This document shows positions 11,701 to 22,334 of a stretch of DNA of 64,000 nt, piece by piece (the stretch's first letter is position 1; each line of letters starts with the position of its first letter). The notes below the pieces were generated by a model, which was not told the DNA's origin, made no database searches, and saw only the letters and a list, made by a program, of their open reading frames with translations. The stretch is from positions 543,895 through 607,894 of the forward strand of contig NMRA01000064.1 in the NCBI GenBank assembly GCA_002633005.1, written 5' to 3'. The stretch is from Phoronis australis. Its lineage: Eukaryota; Phoronida; Phoronidae. The translations under genes and the position numbers were made by a program.

Positions 11701-14700
11701 AATTAGACTGTAAGTATTCATGACACAGGAAGCTTAAAGGTGCCTCTCCCGTGTTTAGTTGGCTGAAATATGAAAATGAAATTAGGCCTTTTACTCTCAT
11801 AAGATTGTTTTTAAAATTCGCTGATTGTTTTGTAAGCAAGTAAACAGGAAGAAATCTGGCTTTATATACAAGTAATAGTGAACTTAAACGTGATCACATA
11901 AACCATGCAAAACTATGTGTTTTTCTGACTAGAAAAGAACACTTACTAGTGTTGAATCTATTGCGACCATGAACAAACACCTCAGCTATGACTTCACCAT
12001 GGAATATGGTCAGACACATTACCTTGTCAATAACCAAATTCCGGGTCTAACTTCTGTACACAAAACTCGACTTGAAAATTGACGAATTACATGGCAAGCT
12101 TGGAACCAATTCACAAATTTGTACTCGAGAATCATGAGACACGACTGGCTTCACTTTGAGTCCTAGTCAAGAAGACCGAGGTTAGAGATTAGGCCCTTAA
12201 AATATTGTGATGCAACTTCCTGTTACCTTGTACCCCAACTCCTTTGCGAGCGCCGCCACAGAGGCTGACTTGCCGACTCCATGAGGGCCCACTAGTACTG
12301 TAGTGTTGCACAGGCTGTCATAGTCATGCAAGTTACTGCCACTGTCGTCACTAAGCTCAAAGTCAGAGTCGTCATCGGTCAACCATCCACTCTGAGTGCC
12401 TGCAACATAGTTATGCCCAATTACAAGAAAGCAGCCATTGTAAGATTATAAAGAGAAAAAATGATCTGACATGGTCTTACATGATAGTACTGATTATATT
12501 TTGTGAGAAGGCAAGAACTTTCCAACGCTTGGGTCCGTGACCCTGTGCAATCCCAGTACCTAATATTTTTTAATGTTTACTCAGACCTGAATTTTCTAAG
12601 CTACAAGAATTTTAAAAACAAAAAATAAATATAAAGATTGTTTTCTATCTTGCTTCCCTTTTTGCTAGATTTACAATAAGAAATCCCCAAAGTCTTATTT
12701 AGCTTTAGCACCTCCAAAACATGAACTGCTTGCTCTTCCCAAGTACAGTAATCCCTTCTAAACTAAGTAGGGAACAAGTTGGGCCAATTTTATTACAGTA
12801 AGTAGCCTAAAGCTTATACTAAATACAACTATTACCTTGGGACATCCCGTTCCAAAAAAGGTGAGTATTGAATATTTTGATTGTTGTGAACTAAAACAAG
12901 TTGACATTTTAGGTCTTGTATGGTTATGTTGTGGTCTGAATGGAGTTAATTAGTGTTAATTGGCTCATTTCATCCTGAATTGAAGTTATTGATTTTTGGT
13001 CGCCCTCAGTATAACTTTATATTTTGCATCTTTATAACTCACCCCTTTTATCCTTAGCTTGTTTCATCAGTTGTTTCCTCAACGCCCTCTCCTCTCGGTC
13101 CATCCTCTGTTTCCATTCTTGGAGCCACTGACGCAACTTACGTATGGCACCAGAGTTACCAATGATGTCCTTACTAGTACTCGGGCAATACACATCTGTC
13201 CACAGCTGATTGGCTACTGCAATGTGGATAAAAATGAAACAAATGACGACACAGAGATATCAGTGCTTGTGTACACCACAATCTGTTTTGGTTTGTTGCA
13301 GAAATGAGTTGGGATTTTGGAACTAAACAGTAATGCTATTTTATCACAATACCTAATGTGAACTTAGCTGCAGTTGTAGGATTCAAAAATAGTTTGTAAA
13401 TGTCAAACAAAAACATTCTAAAAATGGGAGGTCTTAGTGAGAATGATGTACCTCCTGGGCAAACATACCCAGTACATGGTACAAGCAAGAAACAACACAA
13501 AGAATTTTCAAATTTTTATAATTTTCACGCGAACTGCTGTTAATGCATCACCTTTATTTCTGGTTAACCATCGTGGACAGAATCAGAATTCATTAGAGTA
13601 ATCACTAAGTAAAATACATCACAATTTGCAGCAGCCTTCATTCACGAGACCAATGAACTGTTATGAATACAACATAGAAAAAACTCCATGTGTTGTGTAA
13701 TATTGTACTTTAGGCCTCTGGTCTTGCATGATTATAACACCAGGGATATTCCTGATCAGGTTTGAACCTGTGCCCGTTGGGTGCACCTGATGACAGAAAG
13801 TGTGCCTTTTTCAAAAACATGTGCCCAGCAGACTTAGAGTAATTAAAGTAGTAACATATGAAACAGAACCCCCAAGGGCAATCAAAATAATAACAGTCAC
13901 ATTTTACCTGACTAAGTTGACTAGAATCTTGCAAGACTGTTGCATTTCAAAAGATGTACTCGGGGGAAGGGGGGGGGGCACTGGTGTACTTGCACCTTTT
14001 TATTTTTTCATGCCCTAATGACGCAAAGGCGCAGTCCAGGAATATCCCTGTAATGCAACATATAAAGTGCAGACAGGGAATTGATTCAATGTTTGTCTGG
14101 CATGGAGAGTTATTTCAGGCCCAAAGGACCAATAAACTTAGTTACCACTAGTAGTCGCCACCTCCTTCCTGTCAGTTTCGTTGGTTTTCTCCGTATGTTC
14201 CTCCACAATAACCACATCATCTGACGACTTCCTTTTGCACCGCTTGGAGCTCCGTCGCCCAGTTTGAGACACATCTTTTGAACTTGCATTCTTAGTCAGC
14301 ACTGTCTTTGCCTGAAAGTAAAGATTTCAATTCATTTGTTAAAGGCTGTAAGTGGCCTACAACAGATGGTACTGTGATAGCTGCTGAATACGCCATGTTG
14401 TAATAAATGTATCGACTAATGTGGTTTAATCTTTAACTGATCAAACTGATGCGCGCGTATCTGTACAGGGCTGGACTAACTTTACCAACAGTATTAAACT
14501 AACATGGTGTCAGGTGTGGCATCGCAATGACAATTTGTAGCCAAAAACTCTTGGTATATTGACATTTTACTGTATTTACTTGTTCACTTGTTTGACCTCA
14601 TTACTAACATAACAAAGTAATGGCTGATGGATTCAGTAAACCTAACCCACATAAATTTGACGGCAATGTCGCAGAAAGTTAGCATGTTTTTGAATGAGAT

Positions 14701-17700
14701 TATGATATTTTCATCAATGCCACTAACAACAAGAAAGAAAGTTCTGAATCACAGAGAGTCTGATATTCCATGATGCATGTAGGAGTGTTCAGTCTCGAAA
14801 CTTTGACGGAATTCACGTTTTTTTTGCCAGCTCGTGTAATCAAAGTAAAGATTTGAATTCCTAATAGCTAAACGTACAGTCCCACAATTCTTAACAGCTA
14901 AAGATACAGTCCCACAATTCCTAACAGCTAAAGGTATAGTCCCACAATTCTTAATAGTTAAAGGTATAGTAGCAGACTAATTCAACTCTTCACTCACTTA
15001 GCACACAACATGGCGGATTTGTGGAACTTTATCCAGTCAAGTTTCTCAAGAATAACGAACATTAAGAAACGTTACTCCAATATTAACATTAAGTTTGCAG
15101 TGCACCACTACCATAAACCAATACTTTTTAGATTTTTCACTATTTAGAGCAATTAGGTCAGTCTTAGAAAAATAAAAAATAATTCAACAAACACTGAATT
15201 AGTGACAAGATTTTGCTACCCTTAAACATAATTATTCCCCTAATACACAAATGTCTAAATATCAACAATCAAGATATGTTTACCCACTAGTTTTGGGATA
15301 AAATAAAACAATAAAAGGTTCAGCGTTGGTCTTACCTTGCTACATTTGTTCTCAGTTTCATGATTCTCTACAACAGCATCAGAACTGGAATACTGGGGTC
15401 TATCTTGAGACTTGGCCACTGTTGAGAAAAATATCGTGAGCATGACAACCCTGCACAAAATAATAGAAATTCATCATTTCCTTATTCGCTTGGGTATAGC
15501 AAGTCCATGAGCTTGAAATTGGGGAGCTTATACCTAGAGGGGCTTGTATGGTACATTTGTGAGTAAGCCCATAGAATTCTGAGACCTAGAATACGATTTG
15601 CGCATCACGTGACATGATGTGCCTGCGATGAAACAGATGTCAGGATCTGTTTTTTCTGAGCAGCTTTGTGATAATCCATCTATTGACAGCTTGCAAGTGA
15701 AGGGAGAGTATGATTTGAGGAAGGCTGACAGGGAGGAGGGGGTGGACTTGTACTTGGCTTGTAGGCAGCAAAACCTGGGGGTGAACTTTATGCTGGATAG
15801 GTGGGAAAGTAACCTCAAAGTGGGCGGGGCTTACACCTGGATGTGGGCTTATACTAGAGTGGACAAAACTTATGTAAAAGTTAAACTCAGTAAGAGCAAA
15901 TGGCATAAATAACATGACTTCCCCAAAAGGACCATTACTACCTTAGGGGGAAGTAGGTCATTTGTACCTATATGAGAACATTTTGCATCTTGTGCACATG
16001 GCAGATCGCAAGATCTGCCAAGACTGCCATCACATCCGAGACACAGCATTGTTCTTCCAGGCGAGTTGTGAACAAAGAGTAATTTATCAGAAAAACTTCC
16101 TTCATTACCAAACTTTCAAAAGTTAGGGAAGTGGGTGTTTAGTCAGCCAGACCCAGGTGTTGTCACGGTGATGACCTGTGCTAGTAAGAGCTGCCTGCTG
16201 TGATTAAGAGACAGGTGACTGAGCACTCTAGAACCCTCATTGGTGAAAGAGAATTACTTGAAGTTTTCAAGAATGTCCATCTACCCAAACAATTGACCTC
16301 ACCAAATTGGTGCTCAGCAACCTTACAAAACACAATGCAAATAGTTTCAACTGGAAATTAAAATGTTTGAACATACCTGACTTCAGGCTAGCTTCCTTTT
16401 TCGCTAAAAGTCTTTTGTATATTCTATGAACTGGAAATGCTGGGTTACTTTCCAGGACCTCAGATAAGAGGGCTTGTGAAACATCAGACTTGATGGGTGC
16501 GTGTTGTTTAAAATCCTGCAACAGTAAACCAACACTTTCATTTATACGCACTAACAGCGAAGCGATGCCGAAGCTAGTTGACACTGAAACAACACGTGAG
16601 GGTGAGATAAAAGGTCATATATATCATTACAAACTAAACTACTACAGATATTGATAAATACAAAAGTTATACATGTTGAGCTATAAAGGTGGGTGACAAT
16701 CTGCCATTATTTACAAAAATGATGTCCAATCAGGCTGCTTTTGAAATAGATTTGATCCACAACATGTCATCACGTGAGATGGTAAAGTAATTTTAATTGT
16801 GTTTGAATTTTTTGACAGCATAATCTCTTAATCTCAACATAAGATCGCAGATTTTTTATTAAAGCTTTTATTATTTGTATGTTTGATTTAATTTAAAATC
16901 AAGAGTTAAATAAATATTAGAAAAGTAATGAGGACTGAATGTATTTTTTAGGTTTATTAGGAAAATCCCAGAGACAGCTTCACAGCATTTTTATGACAGT
17001 CTCAATACTGGAAGTCTCATGACTGCTGGTGAAAGGATATTTTGCAATCAATGTACCCTTCTAAAAATATTTTTACCCAAAAAGCATATAGTCACGGGAT
17101 CAGAATGGCAGTTTTGTCAAGGATACCGATAGATTCGCCTTGAATATAAATATTTCCCTATGAGTCGACAGCTGTAATTAACAAACAGACATTTCCAGAC
17201 ATTTTAATTAAGAGTACACGTAAACAGAACAACTTACACTTAACCTTAAGTGTAAAAACTTAGGTTAAGTGTAAGTGTAAGAACTTGAACTTCACTTTAA
17301 ATTTTTGGATTACGTACTTGCCCTATCCTCAGTGATTCTCCCCCTTCCCGCTTTGGTAGTAAATCTGCACACCAGCGTTTGCAACAGTCAACAAATGAAC
17401 CATCAGACTTGTTCAATAACAAGTCCACTTGAGGTAAGTTCCATAAAGTCTCCTCAGTCATTGGCACAAATTCAGGATTCTTCTCAAATAGTTTTGAGAA
17501 CACAACCTCTCCACAAGGTTGGACAACAGTATGGCTGCTAGAGGCCATTTTGTTATCATCACTTAGTCCATCACTAGCAACAAGGGTCTCCGACACTGCA
17601 TCAGTGTCCTCACCCATCCCTTCTGTTTCATTGGAATGCATCGTATTGTAGGTGTTGACATTTTCACTTTGGACCTGTATCAGTGGCTGTTCTGCAGTTT

Positions 17701-20700
17701 CAGTTACCATAGCAACATCACCAAAACCATTGCTCACTTCCTGTGCAATCCCTTTATCTTCAATCACAGCCACTTGTTCCAAACGTCTTTCAATCATAAG
17801 GTTTTTGCAATGTTTCTGCTGAACATGGCTAATGCTCGGTAGCGGGGCATAGTCACCTAACTGTACGCTGACAGTCGCAGCTGCCTTCTTCCTCATAGAC
17901 TCTGGTATTCCACTAAACAGAAATGCTCGAGCAGATTCCGAAAGTTGAATCTTTTCCACAACAGGCTTCACTGGGGAGCCTACCGTTGCTCCTTTCTTAA
18001 GAAACATTGATGGAATTCTCCCAGCTGTAATGAAGTGCGAACGACAACAATGTCAGTATTGTTGAAAATGAAAACCACGAATTCACAACAAGGGTGACAA
18101 CCTTGCTGTCTTTTGGACAGTTCTTAACAATGAGTTACCTGTGAGCTAATGCTGTGTAGACAAAAGAGACTAATTCCCAACTGTAAAATGACAATCAGAC
18201 CCAGAAAGCACTAAAATTGAATTGTGATGGTATGCTTGGGAAGCTAAACAAAGTAGTTATCAAAGTGGAACTTGCACGCTAATTTTTTATCTCTGTGATT
18301 GCTTGGTCAAATTAGTTGGACATACGACATAGAGTGCGATGTGAATGTGAAGTAGGTTGAAAATTGCCAAATGTTTTTAAGAAAAATTTTGAGTTCCTGC
18401 TATACATGAGCATAGTTAGAAGCATGTAAATACATATTTAAACAAAACTGCAGATAAGGCAACCTGAAAAACCAACAAAGGGCAGAATTTCTGTGAGAAA
18501 ATACTAAATTTTGAAGGAATCCAAGGTATCATGTTAGGAACTAGAATGATGACTAGCTTGAACACAAAACAGCCTATAAAGGGTTTAATTTTTGTCAGAA
18601 AACATATTAATTTGAAAACGGTATTGGCTACTTATAACGTGCAATACAGGTGCAAGCTAAACTTGATGAAAATCTGATCAAATTGCAGAAGCTAGAGTGG
18701 TGACAAGGCTGGATAGACAAGAGCGATACAGAGCATTGATATGCACCCTCTGCATGCAACACAAACAGTTAAGATATAAGGGGTGCTCATTTTTGAAAGT
18801 TGTCGCAGGACACATAGCAGTTGACAGAGTCAAAACAAACTAAAATAATAAAATTACCACTACAATGCATTCATCTTGACGGGCCCGTCCGAACATTGTC
18901 GAGATGAAAAGTTTAATCCAGATGGAAGCTAGAAGGCGCATACCAAAGACTAACAAAATACAACCAGTCTACAGACAAACGTATATCACAAAAGTTAGCA
19001 AATAAAATAAAAAAGTAACAGACAGTAGACGACAATACAGTACCTTTCTTAGGCGATGACTTCGGACTAGAGGACGCCTTGTGATGCTTCCTTTTAGGAG
19101 TTTTAGACGGAGATGATGTCTCCTCTAGTGGCACCACTTCTTTTTTAGGTCCCCTCTTTGAAGAGGGTGATACAACAGTTAGTGAGTCAGCGATTGCCTT
19201 GTTGGCAGTGACAGCACATCGTCGAGATGACCGGCGTAAGTTGAGAGTTTCATTTGCAGGTTGGGCTGTAAACTTAGTGTTAGGATTGGACATCTTAGAC
19301 GCCTTGACTTTACGATGTGCAGATTTCTTCGAAGCCCTCGTGTTGGGATTTGCAGATTTCTTTGTTTTGGCTTTTGCCAGAAGCTTTTTGGCGCTCGTCT
19401 GAAATAAGCAGCATGCTTTCGTCACATTCTATTTTAAGAACATGGTTATAGTCAAATATTAAGTTGATAGAAGCTGTAGACACACAAAATGACAATACGA
19501 AGATGTGATACTTTTAAACAAAACTACTTAAGAATGTTAAGTGTCACTTAAATCGTTAAATTTCTTAACGGACTGCAAGTTATGCCTCAAAGTATGACCA
19601 ATTATTACATACCTGCTTTGTTTTCTTTGCATCCTTCTCTATAGGAGTCTTATTTATCCTAAGTAAAACACAAACAAATGTTAAGCCTGCCCACTGAAAT
19701 ATTGCAATGTTTAAGTACAAGACATTTTAAAGGTGTTACAAACCCATCTGCTAGACCACTGATGGTTATAAAACTGGTCTCAATTTGTAACAAGAAGTGA
19801 AGAACTGAGAGTTGATTATTATTCGAGACTAACCTAAACAAGTTAACATGACTCATCACATTATCTTATGAATAATACCTCAAGCAATATTGAACCTAGA
19901 GAATTATGACATATAGATGGCGCTTGCTATTCGCCCTAGCCACCATGTTTCTTTTGTCTGTAAGTCCATTGTTTAATTAGCGGTAAGATTAGAAAATAAC
20001 TCGCAAGTATTTCTTCACTGTTTATTGGTTACAGCAAACTACGAATGATCGTAACCTGAAAGAACAGAGACAGGGGGTAAATACTAGGTCGCTAACAAGT
20101 GACGTGTGATTACAATAGGTTAACAGTGCTAGAGATGTGCTAAGGCTACAATAAATGAGGGAATCTTACCGCTAATTAAACAATGGACTTAGAGACAAAA
20201 GAAACATGGTGGCTAGGGCGAATAGCAAGCGCCATCTATATGTCATNTTCTATGGACAGGTGCTGCACTTCGTCTTGGTTTGTTTCTTGCTGCCTTTTTC
20301 TCTGGCGTATTAATAATGACTACACTTTCATCAAAAGAATCAAGTGATTTGTCCCACTTAGGCCTCACCTTTTCCTGTGATTTGGGAGAATCACTCTTGC
20401 TCAAAGGCTTCTGACCAAAGTTTAGCGTGGACTGGCAACTCCTTGTTTTTGCTTCATTATGGCCACTTAACAAAGGTTGAGATACCATCTTGACTTCTGG
20501 AACCCCATTGCTTTCATTGACACTACCTTTGTCTTTACTTGTACAACTTTCATTAGCATCACACCTTTCCTCATTTACTTCAAAAGTAGTGACCTTCTCA
20601 TTCCCCCCCTTCTGCAACATCTTAGTTTTACTTTTCGGTGCTTTGTTTGTATTTGTTTCGACTTTCTTATCAGCATCAAGTTCCACAATTTCCATTTCAG

Positions 20701-22319
20701 GATCACTAGAGTCAACCACTACGTTGTTCTTCCTCCGTTTCTTGCTCTTTCCAGCCTTTGCCCCTTCAGAGAGTCCATCTATCCTCGGTGGTGTCGGTGG
20801 CGACGGTGCAGAGTGAATCTCGGCTTTCACAGTTACATGCTCTATTTCATCTTCCGATTCGTCCTCCAGGACTTCGGATTTTTTCTTAGCAAAGTATTGT
20901 TCAATTCCAAATGTTGAAACAGGCTTCTTTAACACTGGAGTAATTTGTGAACAACACTCTTCACCAACCTCATTATTAATGGAATCTTCGAGTTCAGCAT
21001 TTTTATTTTTCAGTTTCTTGATCCCAGCTGTTTCGTTTTTCAACTCATCTGCGCCACCAACGCCGACATCCTCCATGGTCTCAGTCTCAGACACGAAAGG
21101 CATGCTTGAATTCTCGTCATCACTTTTCAGAGATTGCAAGAACTCTTCGTAAGACACTTCTCCCTCATTGGAAAGTTCGCTTGAGTTTTCACACGCTGGA
21201 ATTGACTTTCCAATTTCCTCAGGGTTCTCTTCCGTAACTCCATTCCTGAAACTAATCTGGCTAATATAATCCTCGTAAGAGATTTCAAGCACACTGTCAT
21301 TTCCCATTGTGGAGCTGGATTCTTTTCTATCAGCTGGTATCGTACCTCCGCCATTTTCATCGGTGAGATGACTTTTCTTGGTAGTAAGAACAGGTTCAAA
21401 ATCGTCTGCTGAATTATTCAAAAGAGTCTTAGATTGAATAAAAGCATCAGCAACTTTTTGGTCAATAGATGGCGCTCCCTCACTAGAAACCCTGCTCTTC
21501 TTTTTCTTCCGTTTTGGATCTGTCGTGACATCTTCTTCCAACTTTCGTTTCGTCTTTTTTGTCTGGTTTTCATTCTGTGCTTGTTTGTTAACACAGTTTC
21601 CTTCTTTTTCAGAAGAAATTAATCCGACGAGACCTCCTGGTTGGGTGGATTCAGATTTTTTAAAGTAACCTAACAAAGTGGTTGGTTTGTGAGTCGAAAC
21701 TTCCTTGACTTTGGATGGTTGCTTGAAGAAGTCGGTTATCTTCCTAGCAGGAACTGTCGGAGCCTCCTTACTCTGAAACGCGCAAATTAAGAAGGTGAAA
21801 TACAAAAAAAATCAATCATAAGTTCTTGTGAAAACCAAGATACATTTTCTGTGGTCATATTTTTAGTTTTGAAGTTTGAAAAGAGCAAACTTCAAAACTC
21901 GGTTTGCAGATAACTTTTGTTGAAAACATTCACTGAAACAGGAATTTTATATAGTGAGGCATAACCCCACATTGATACACATTTGTTTTAAACTGACATC
22001 GTCTGCTAGCAAAATGTGGTTTTCTGTGATCAGTCTAAATGGGGAATCAAACCCAACACTTCCACTAATTTACAGACACTGGTGACCAATATGACAATTT
22101 CTAGCCCTAAAACTCATAGGATCAGCGTCTGAAGATTTAAGTGACTCAGTGCTACTACTGATGGCATAGGAAGCAACTAAAGAAAGACATGAATGATGAC
22201 TTCAACTGCAGCATAAATACATGAATGTATGTCGAGGGCCATGGCAGGAGAGATGTACAAATCACCTTTTCCTCAGACGCGCATTCCTCCATTATGTCCT
22301 CAGTCCTAAGCCCAGGCAT
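2629..22319 (-). CDS. ATAD5: ATAD5/ELG1-like AAA+ ATPase, PCNA unloader (complete gene, 18 coding exons)
   Basis: ATAD5 replaces RFC1 in an RFC-like complex with RFC2-5 and removes PCNA from DNA after replication; in vertebrates it also brings UAF1-USP1 to deubiquitinate PCNA. The reconstructed protein is about 1,799 residues (human about 1,844). In order: FF motifs KITDFFKQ (29-36) and TLLGYFKKS (50-58); a basic stretch PKRKKKKSR (104-112); two SYE(D/E) motifs (183-187, 225-229); a long acidic and Ser-rich region; SARAFLFSGIPESMRKK and HVQQK near 690-740; LWTDVYCP before the AAA+ core; Walker A GPHGVGKS (about 1121-1128); ILSQLKEATQS; Walker B SLILFEEVDVLFDDD (about 1287-1301); KKPIILTASNPNF; and a C-terminal domain containing LLPLPK. 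Start: ATG at 22317-22319 is the first ATG in frame, and the upstream frame meets a stop in the 5'UTR exon. The only unresolved junction is at the N at 20247. Identity is very secure. Confidence 0.95.
3575..3733 (-). CDS. ATAD5: ATAD5 exon 18
   Basis: 52 codons beginning LLASNLKMVESVQRLLPEIA and continuing to DYVPALRQICKTEQ and VKRR, like the vertebrate DYLPVLRNICRAEK region. Acceptor TTTTACAG and donor GTAGGC fit the phases. The preceding intron (3734-6504) holds a DNA transposon. Confidence 0.88.
4781..6478. mobile_element. TTAA-flanked DNA transposon, non-autonomous
   Basis: The ends are near-perfect 15-bp inverted repeats, AGGAGCATGCCACCC at left and AGGAGAATGCCACCC read inward from the right, each bordered by TTAA (4777-4780, 6479-6482), the target duplication of piggyBac and Kolobok-type elements. 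The 1,698 bases hold no transposase; the longest open frames are under 100 codons and unrecognised. It contains an internal diverged repeat of a CAGTGGCTCGGA motif near 5270 and 5330. It sits in ATAD5 intron 17. Confidence 0.7.
6505..7178 (-). CDS. ATAD5: ATAD5 exon 17, C-terminal domain
   Basis: 224 codons from ECVHQDIGRG to TRRHDE. LYSNMADLLPLPK aligns with the ILPLP segment of vertebrate ATAD5. Donor GTGAGT after 6505; reading on without splicing hits a stop at once. Confidence 0.93.
7929..8384 (-). CDS. ATAD5: ATAD5 exon 16, AAA+ lid region
   Basis: 152 codons. TVCIAENARTDPKD, CDIRYSMLQLQSWL and STGGGV match the lid-domain segments of vertebrate ATAD5 (ICLTENFRTD, CDIRKSILYLQFW). Confidence 0.95.
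9020..9480. repeat. Minisatellite, about 34-bp unit, in ATAD5 intron 15
   Basis: About eight good copies of GTTTACAGGGCACAGAGCCG plus a TGTTAATAGTCTGT half (9020-9290), then increasingly degenerate copies to 9480. Each unit contains TTTACAGG, which looks like a splice acceptor. The plus-strand open frames here are only a by-product of the repeat. Confidence 0.85.
9586..9744 (-). CDS. ATAD5: ATAD5 exon 15, Walker B to sensor 1
   Basis: 53 codons: VDVLFDDDKGFWSAVQTLIN, then STKKPIILTASNPNF and HYKTPSV. PIILTASNPNF corresponds to the sensor-1 strand (vertebrate PVILTTSDPTF). Confidence 0.95.
10140..10252 (-). CDS. ATAD5: ATAD5 exon 14, first half of Walker B
   Basis: 37 codons ending SLSLILFEE, directly before VDVLFDDD of the next exon. 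Acceptor TTTTTCAG, donor GTCAGC. Confidence 0.93.
10410..10500. repeat. Short palindromic element in ATAD5 intron 13
   Basis: GCAAATTGCCAATAGAC at the left and GTCTATTGGCAATTTG at the right form about 16-bp inverted arms around a 50-base AT-rich centre. Size and form suggest a tiny MITE or hairpin. Confidence 0.5.
11212..11436 (-). CDS. ATAD5: ATAD5 exon 13, Lys/Ser-rich insert
   Basis: 74 codons, a Lys/Ser-rich insert inside the AAA+ domain between Walker A and Walker B, with FAGFFKK. Vertebrate ATAD5 has a comparable insert with YFK-type motifs at the same place. Confidence 0.88.
11563..11680 (-). CDS. ATAD5: ATAD5 exon 12
   Basis: 39 codons, IFEVNSTCKRSSKQILSQLK then EATQSQQVSGKG, almost identical to the vertebrate EVNASSQRSGRQILSQLKE-type motif. 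Donor GTATGT after one extra base. Confidence 0.95.
11730..11805. mobile_element. Truncated copy of TTAA element family B
   Basis: The stretch GTGTTTAGTTGGCTGAAA to TTAGGCCTTTTACTC resembles the left part of the element at 55757-55971 (GGTTTAGCTGTCTAAAA to TTTGGCCTTTTACTC). The right end is missing. Confidence 0.4.
12227..12399 (-). CDS. ATAD5: ATAD5 exon 11, Walker A
   Basis: 57 codons. An acidic DDDSDFELSDDS stretch, then NTTVLVGPHGVGKSASVAAL with the P-loop GPHGVGKS at about 12266-12289, ending KELGYK. Confidence 0.95.
13043..13216 (-). CDS. ATAD5: ATAD5 exon 10, entry into the RFC-like core
   Basis: 57 codons with QLWTDVYCPSTSKDIIGN and IRKLRQWLQEWK, matching the LWTDKYQP and LHSWLKDWK segments of vertebrate ATAD5 that begin the RFC-homologous core. 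Confidence 0.93.
13741..14050. mobile_element. MITE/SINE-like element copy 1, in ATAD5 intron 9
   Basis: It begins CAGGGATATTCCTG and ends with the inverse CAGGAATATCCCTG. Inside is GGTTTGAACC, the inverse of GGTTCAAACC, which resembles a Pol III B box. A diverged copy in the opposite orientation lies at 32503-32800. No coding capacity and no clear target duplication. Confidence 0.55.
14146..14311 (-). CDS. ATAD5: ATAD5 exon 9
   Basis: 55 codons: basic SSKRCKRKSS, then acidic VVIVEEHTEK. Acceptor TTTCAG, donor GTAACT after one extra base. Confidence 0.85.
14855..14970. repeat. Tandem repeat, 30-bp unit, about 3.8 copies
   Basis: Units of CCCACAATTCTTAACAGCTA plus AAGGTATAGT start at 14881, 14911 and 14941, with a partial unit before them. 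ATAD5 intron 8. Confidence 0.85.
15336..15418 (-). CDS. ATAD5: ATAD5 exon 8
   Basis: 27 codons (AKSQDRPQYSSSDAVVENHE, ending ETENKCSK counted from the final Glu). Low conservation is expected here; support comes from the splice sites (CAACAG, GTAAGA) and the exact phase match on both sides. Confidence 0.8.
15534..15915. other. Unrecognised open stretch in ATAD5 intron 7
   Basis: Overlapping open frames of 91-97 codons occur on both strands, none with a recognisable domain. Probably noncoding or an old repeat. Confidence 0.2.
16377..16515 (-). CDS. ATAD5: ATAD5 exon 7
   Basis: 46 codons with NPAFPVHRIYKRLLAKK, matching the conserved segment upstream of the ATPase core. Donor GTATGT after one extra base. 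Confidence 0.9.
17231..17276. repeat. Small perfect hairpin in ATAD5 intron 6
   Basis: CTTACACTTAACC and GGTTAAGTGTAAG are inverted arms around a short loop that itself repeats TTAAGTGTAA. Confidence 0.6.
17318..18024 (-). CDS. ATAD5: ATAD5 exon 6
   Basis: 235 codons. Near the start it has SARAFLFSGIPESMRKK and HVQQK, both conserved between vertebrate ATAD5 and this protein. Acceptor ATTACAG, donor GTACGT, ends in phase 0. Confidence 0.9.
19044..19398 (-). CDS. ATAD5: ATAD5 exon 5
   Basis: 118 codons of Lys/Ser/Ala-rich sequence with NLRRSSRR, which resembles the LRRSSR segment of vertebrate ATAD5. Donor GTACTG after one extra base. Confidence 0.85.
19613..19658 (-). CDS. ATAD5: ATAD5 exon 4 (small)
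   Basis: Acceptor TTACTTAG and donor GTATGT. One split base, then INKTPIEKDAKKTKQ. It joins in phase 0 to TSAKKLLAKAK. Its short length makes it less certain than its neighbours. Confidence 0.7.
19906..20246. repeat. Foldback element or assembly inversion in ATAD5 intron 3
   Basis: About 82 bases at 19906-19987 recur inverted at 20165-20246 with a single mismatch, around a 177-base centre. The arms begin ATGACATATAGATGGCGC. The right arm abuts the N at 20247 at the end of ATAD5 exon 3, where the splice donor is missing. Either a foldback MITE inserted here or contig ends were joined in inverted orientation. Confidence 0.7.
20248..21772 (-). CDS. ATAD5: ATAD5 exon 3, large N-terminal region
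   Basis: About 508 codons (residues 19-526). Contains KITDFFKQ at 21719-21742, TLLGYFKKS at 21653-21679, the SYEDY motif at 21266-21280 and SYEEF at 21140-21154. It is rich in Ser, Glu and Lys and mostly disordered in appearance. The 3' end is not resolvable: the frame runs into an N at 20247 and then into an inverted repeat without a usable GT donor. The next exon needs two bases from this one; counting through the N gives exactly that. Confidence 0.85.
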
Positions 22320-22334
22320 GAATAGGCCTGTATT
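22266..22334 (-). CDS. ATAD5: ATAD5 exon 2 with the start codon
   Basis: Acceptor TTTTTCAG precedes 22334 and donor GTGATT follows 22266. The ATG at 22317-22319 begins MPGLRTEDIMEECASEEK, which joins in phase 0 to SKEAPTVPARK of the next exon. Only the last 18 codons are read as coding. Confidence 0.65.

Noticed and set aside
20477-20917. 146-codon plus-strand open frame
   Set aside because: Antisense shadow of ATAD5 exon 3.
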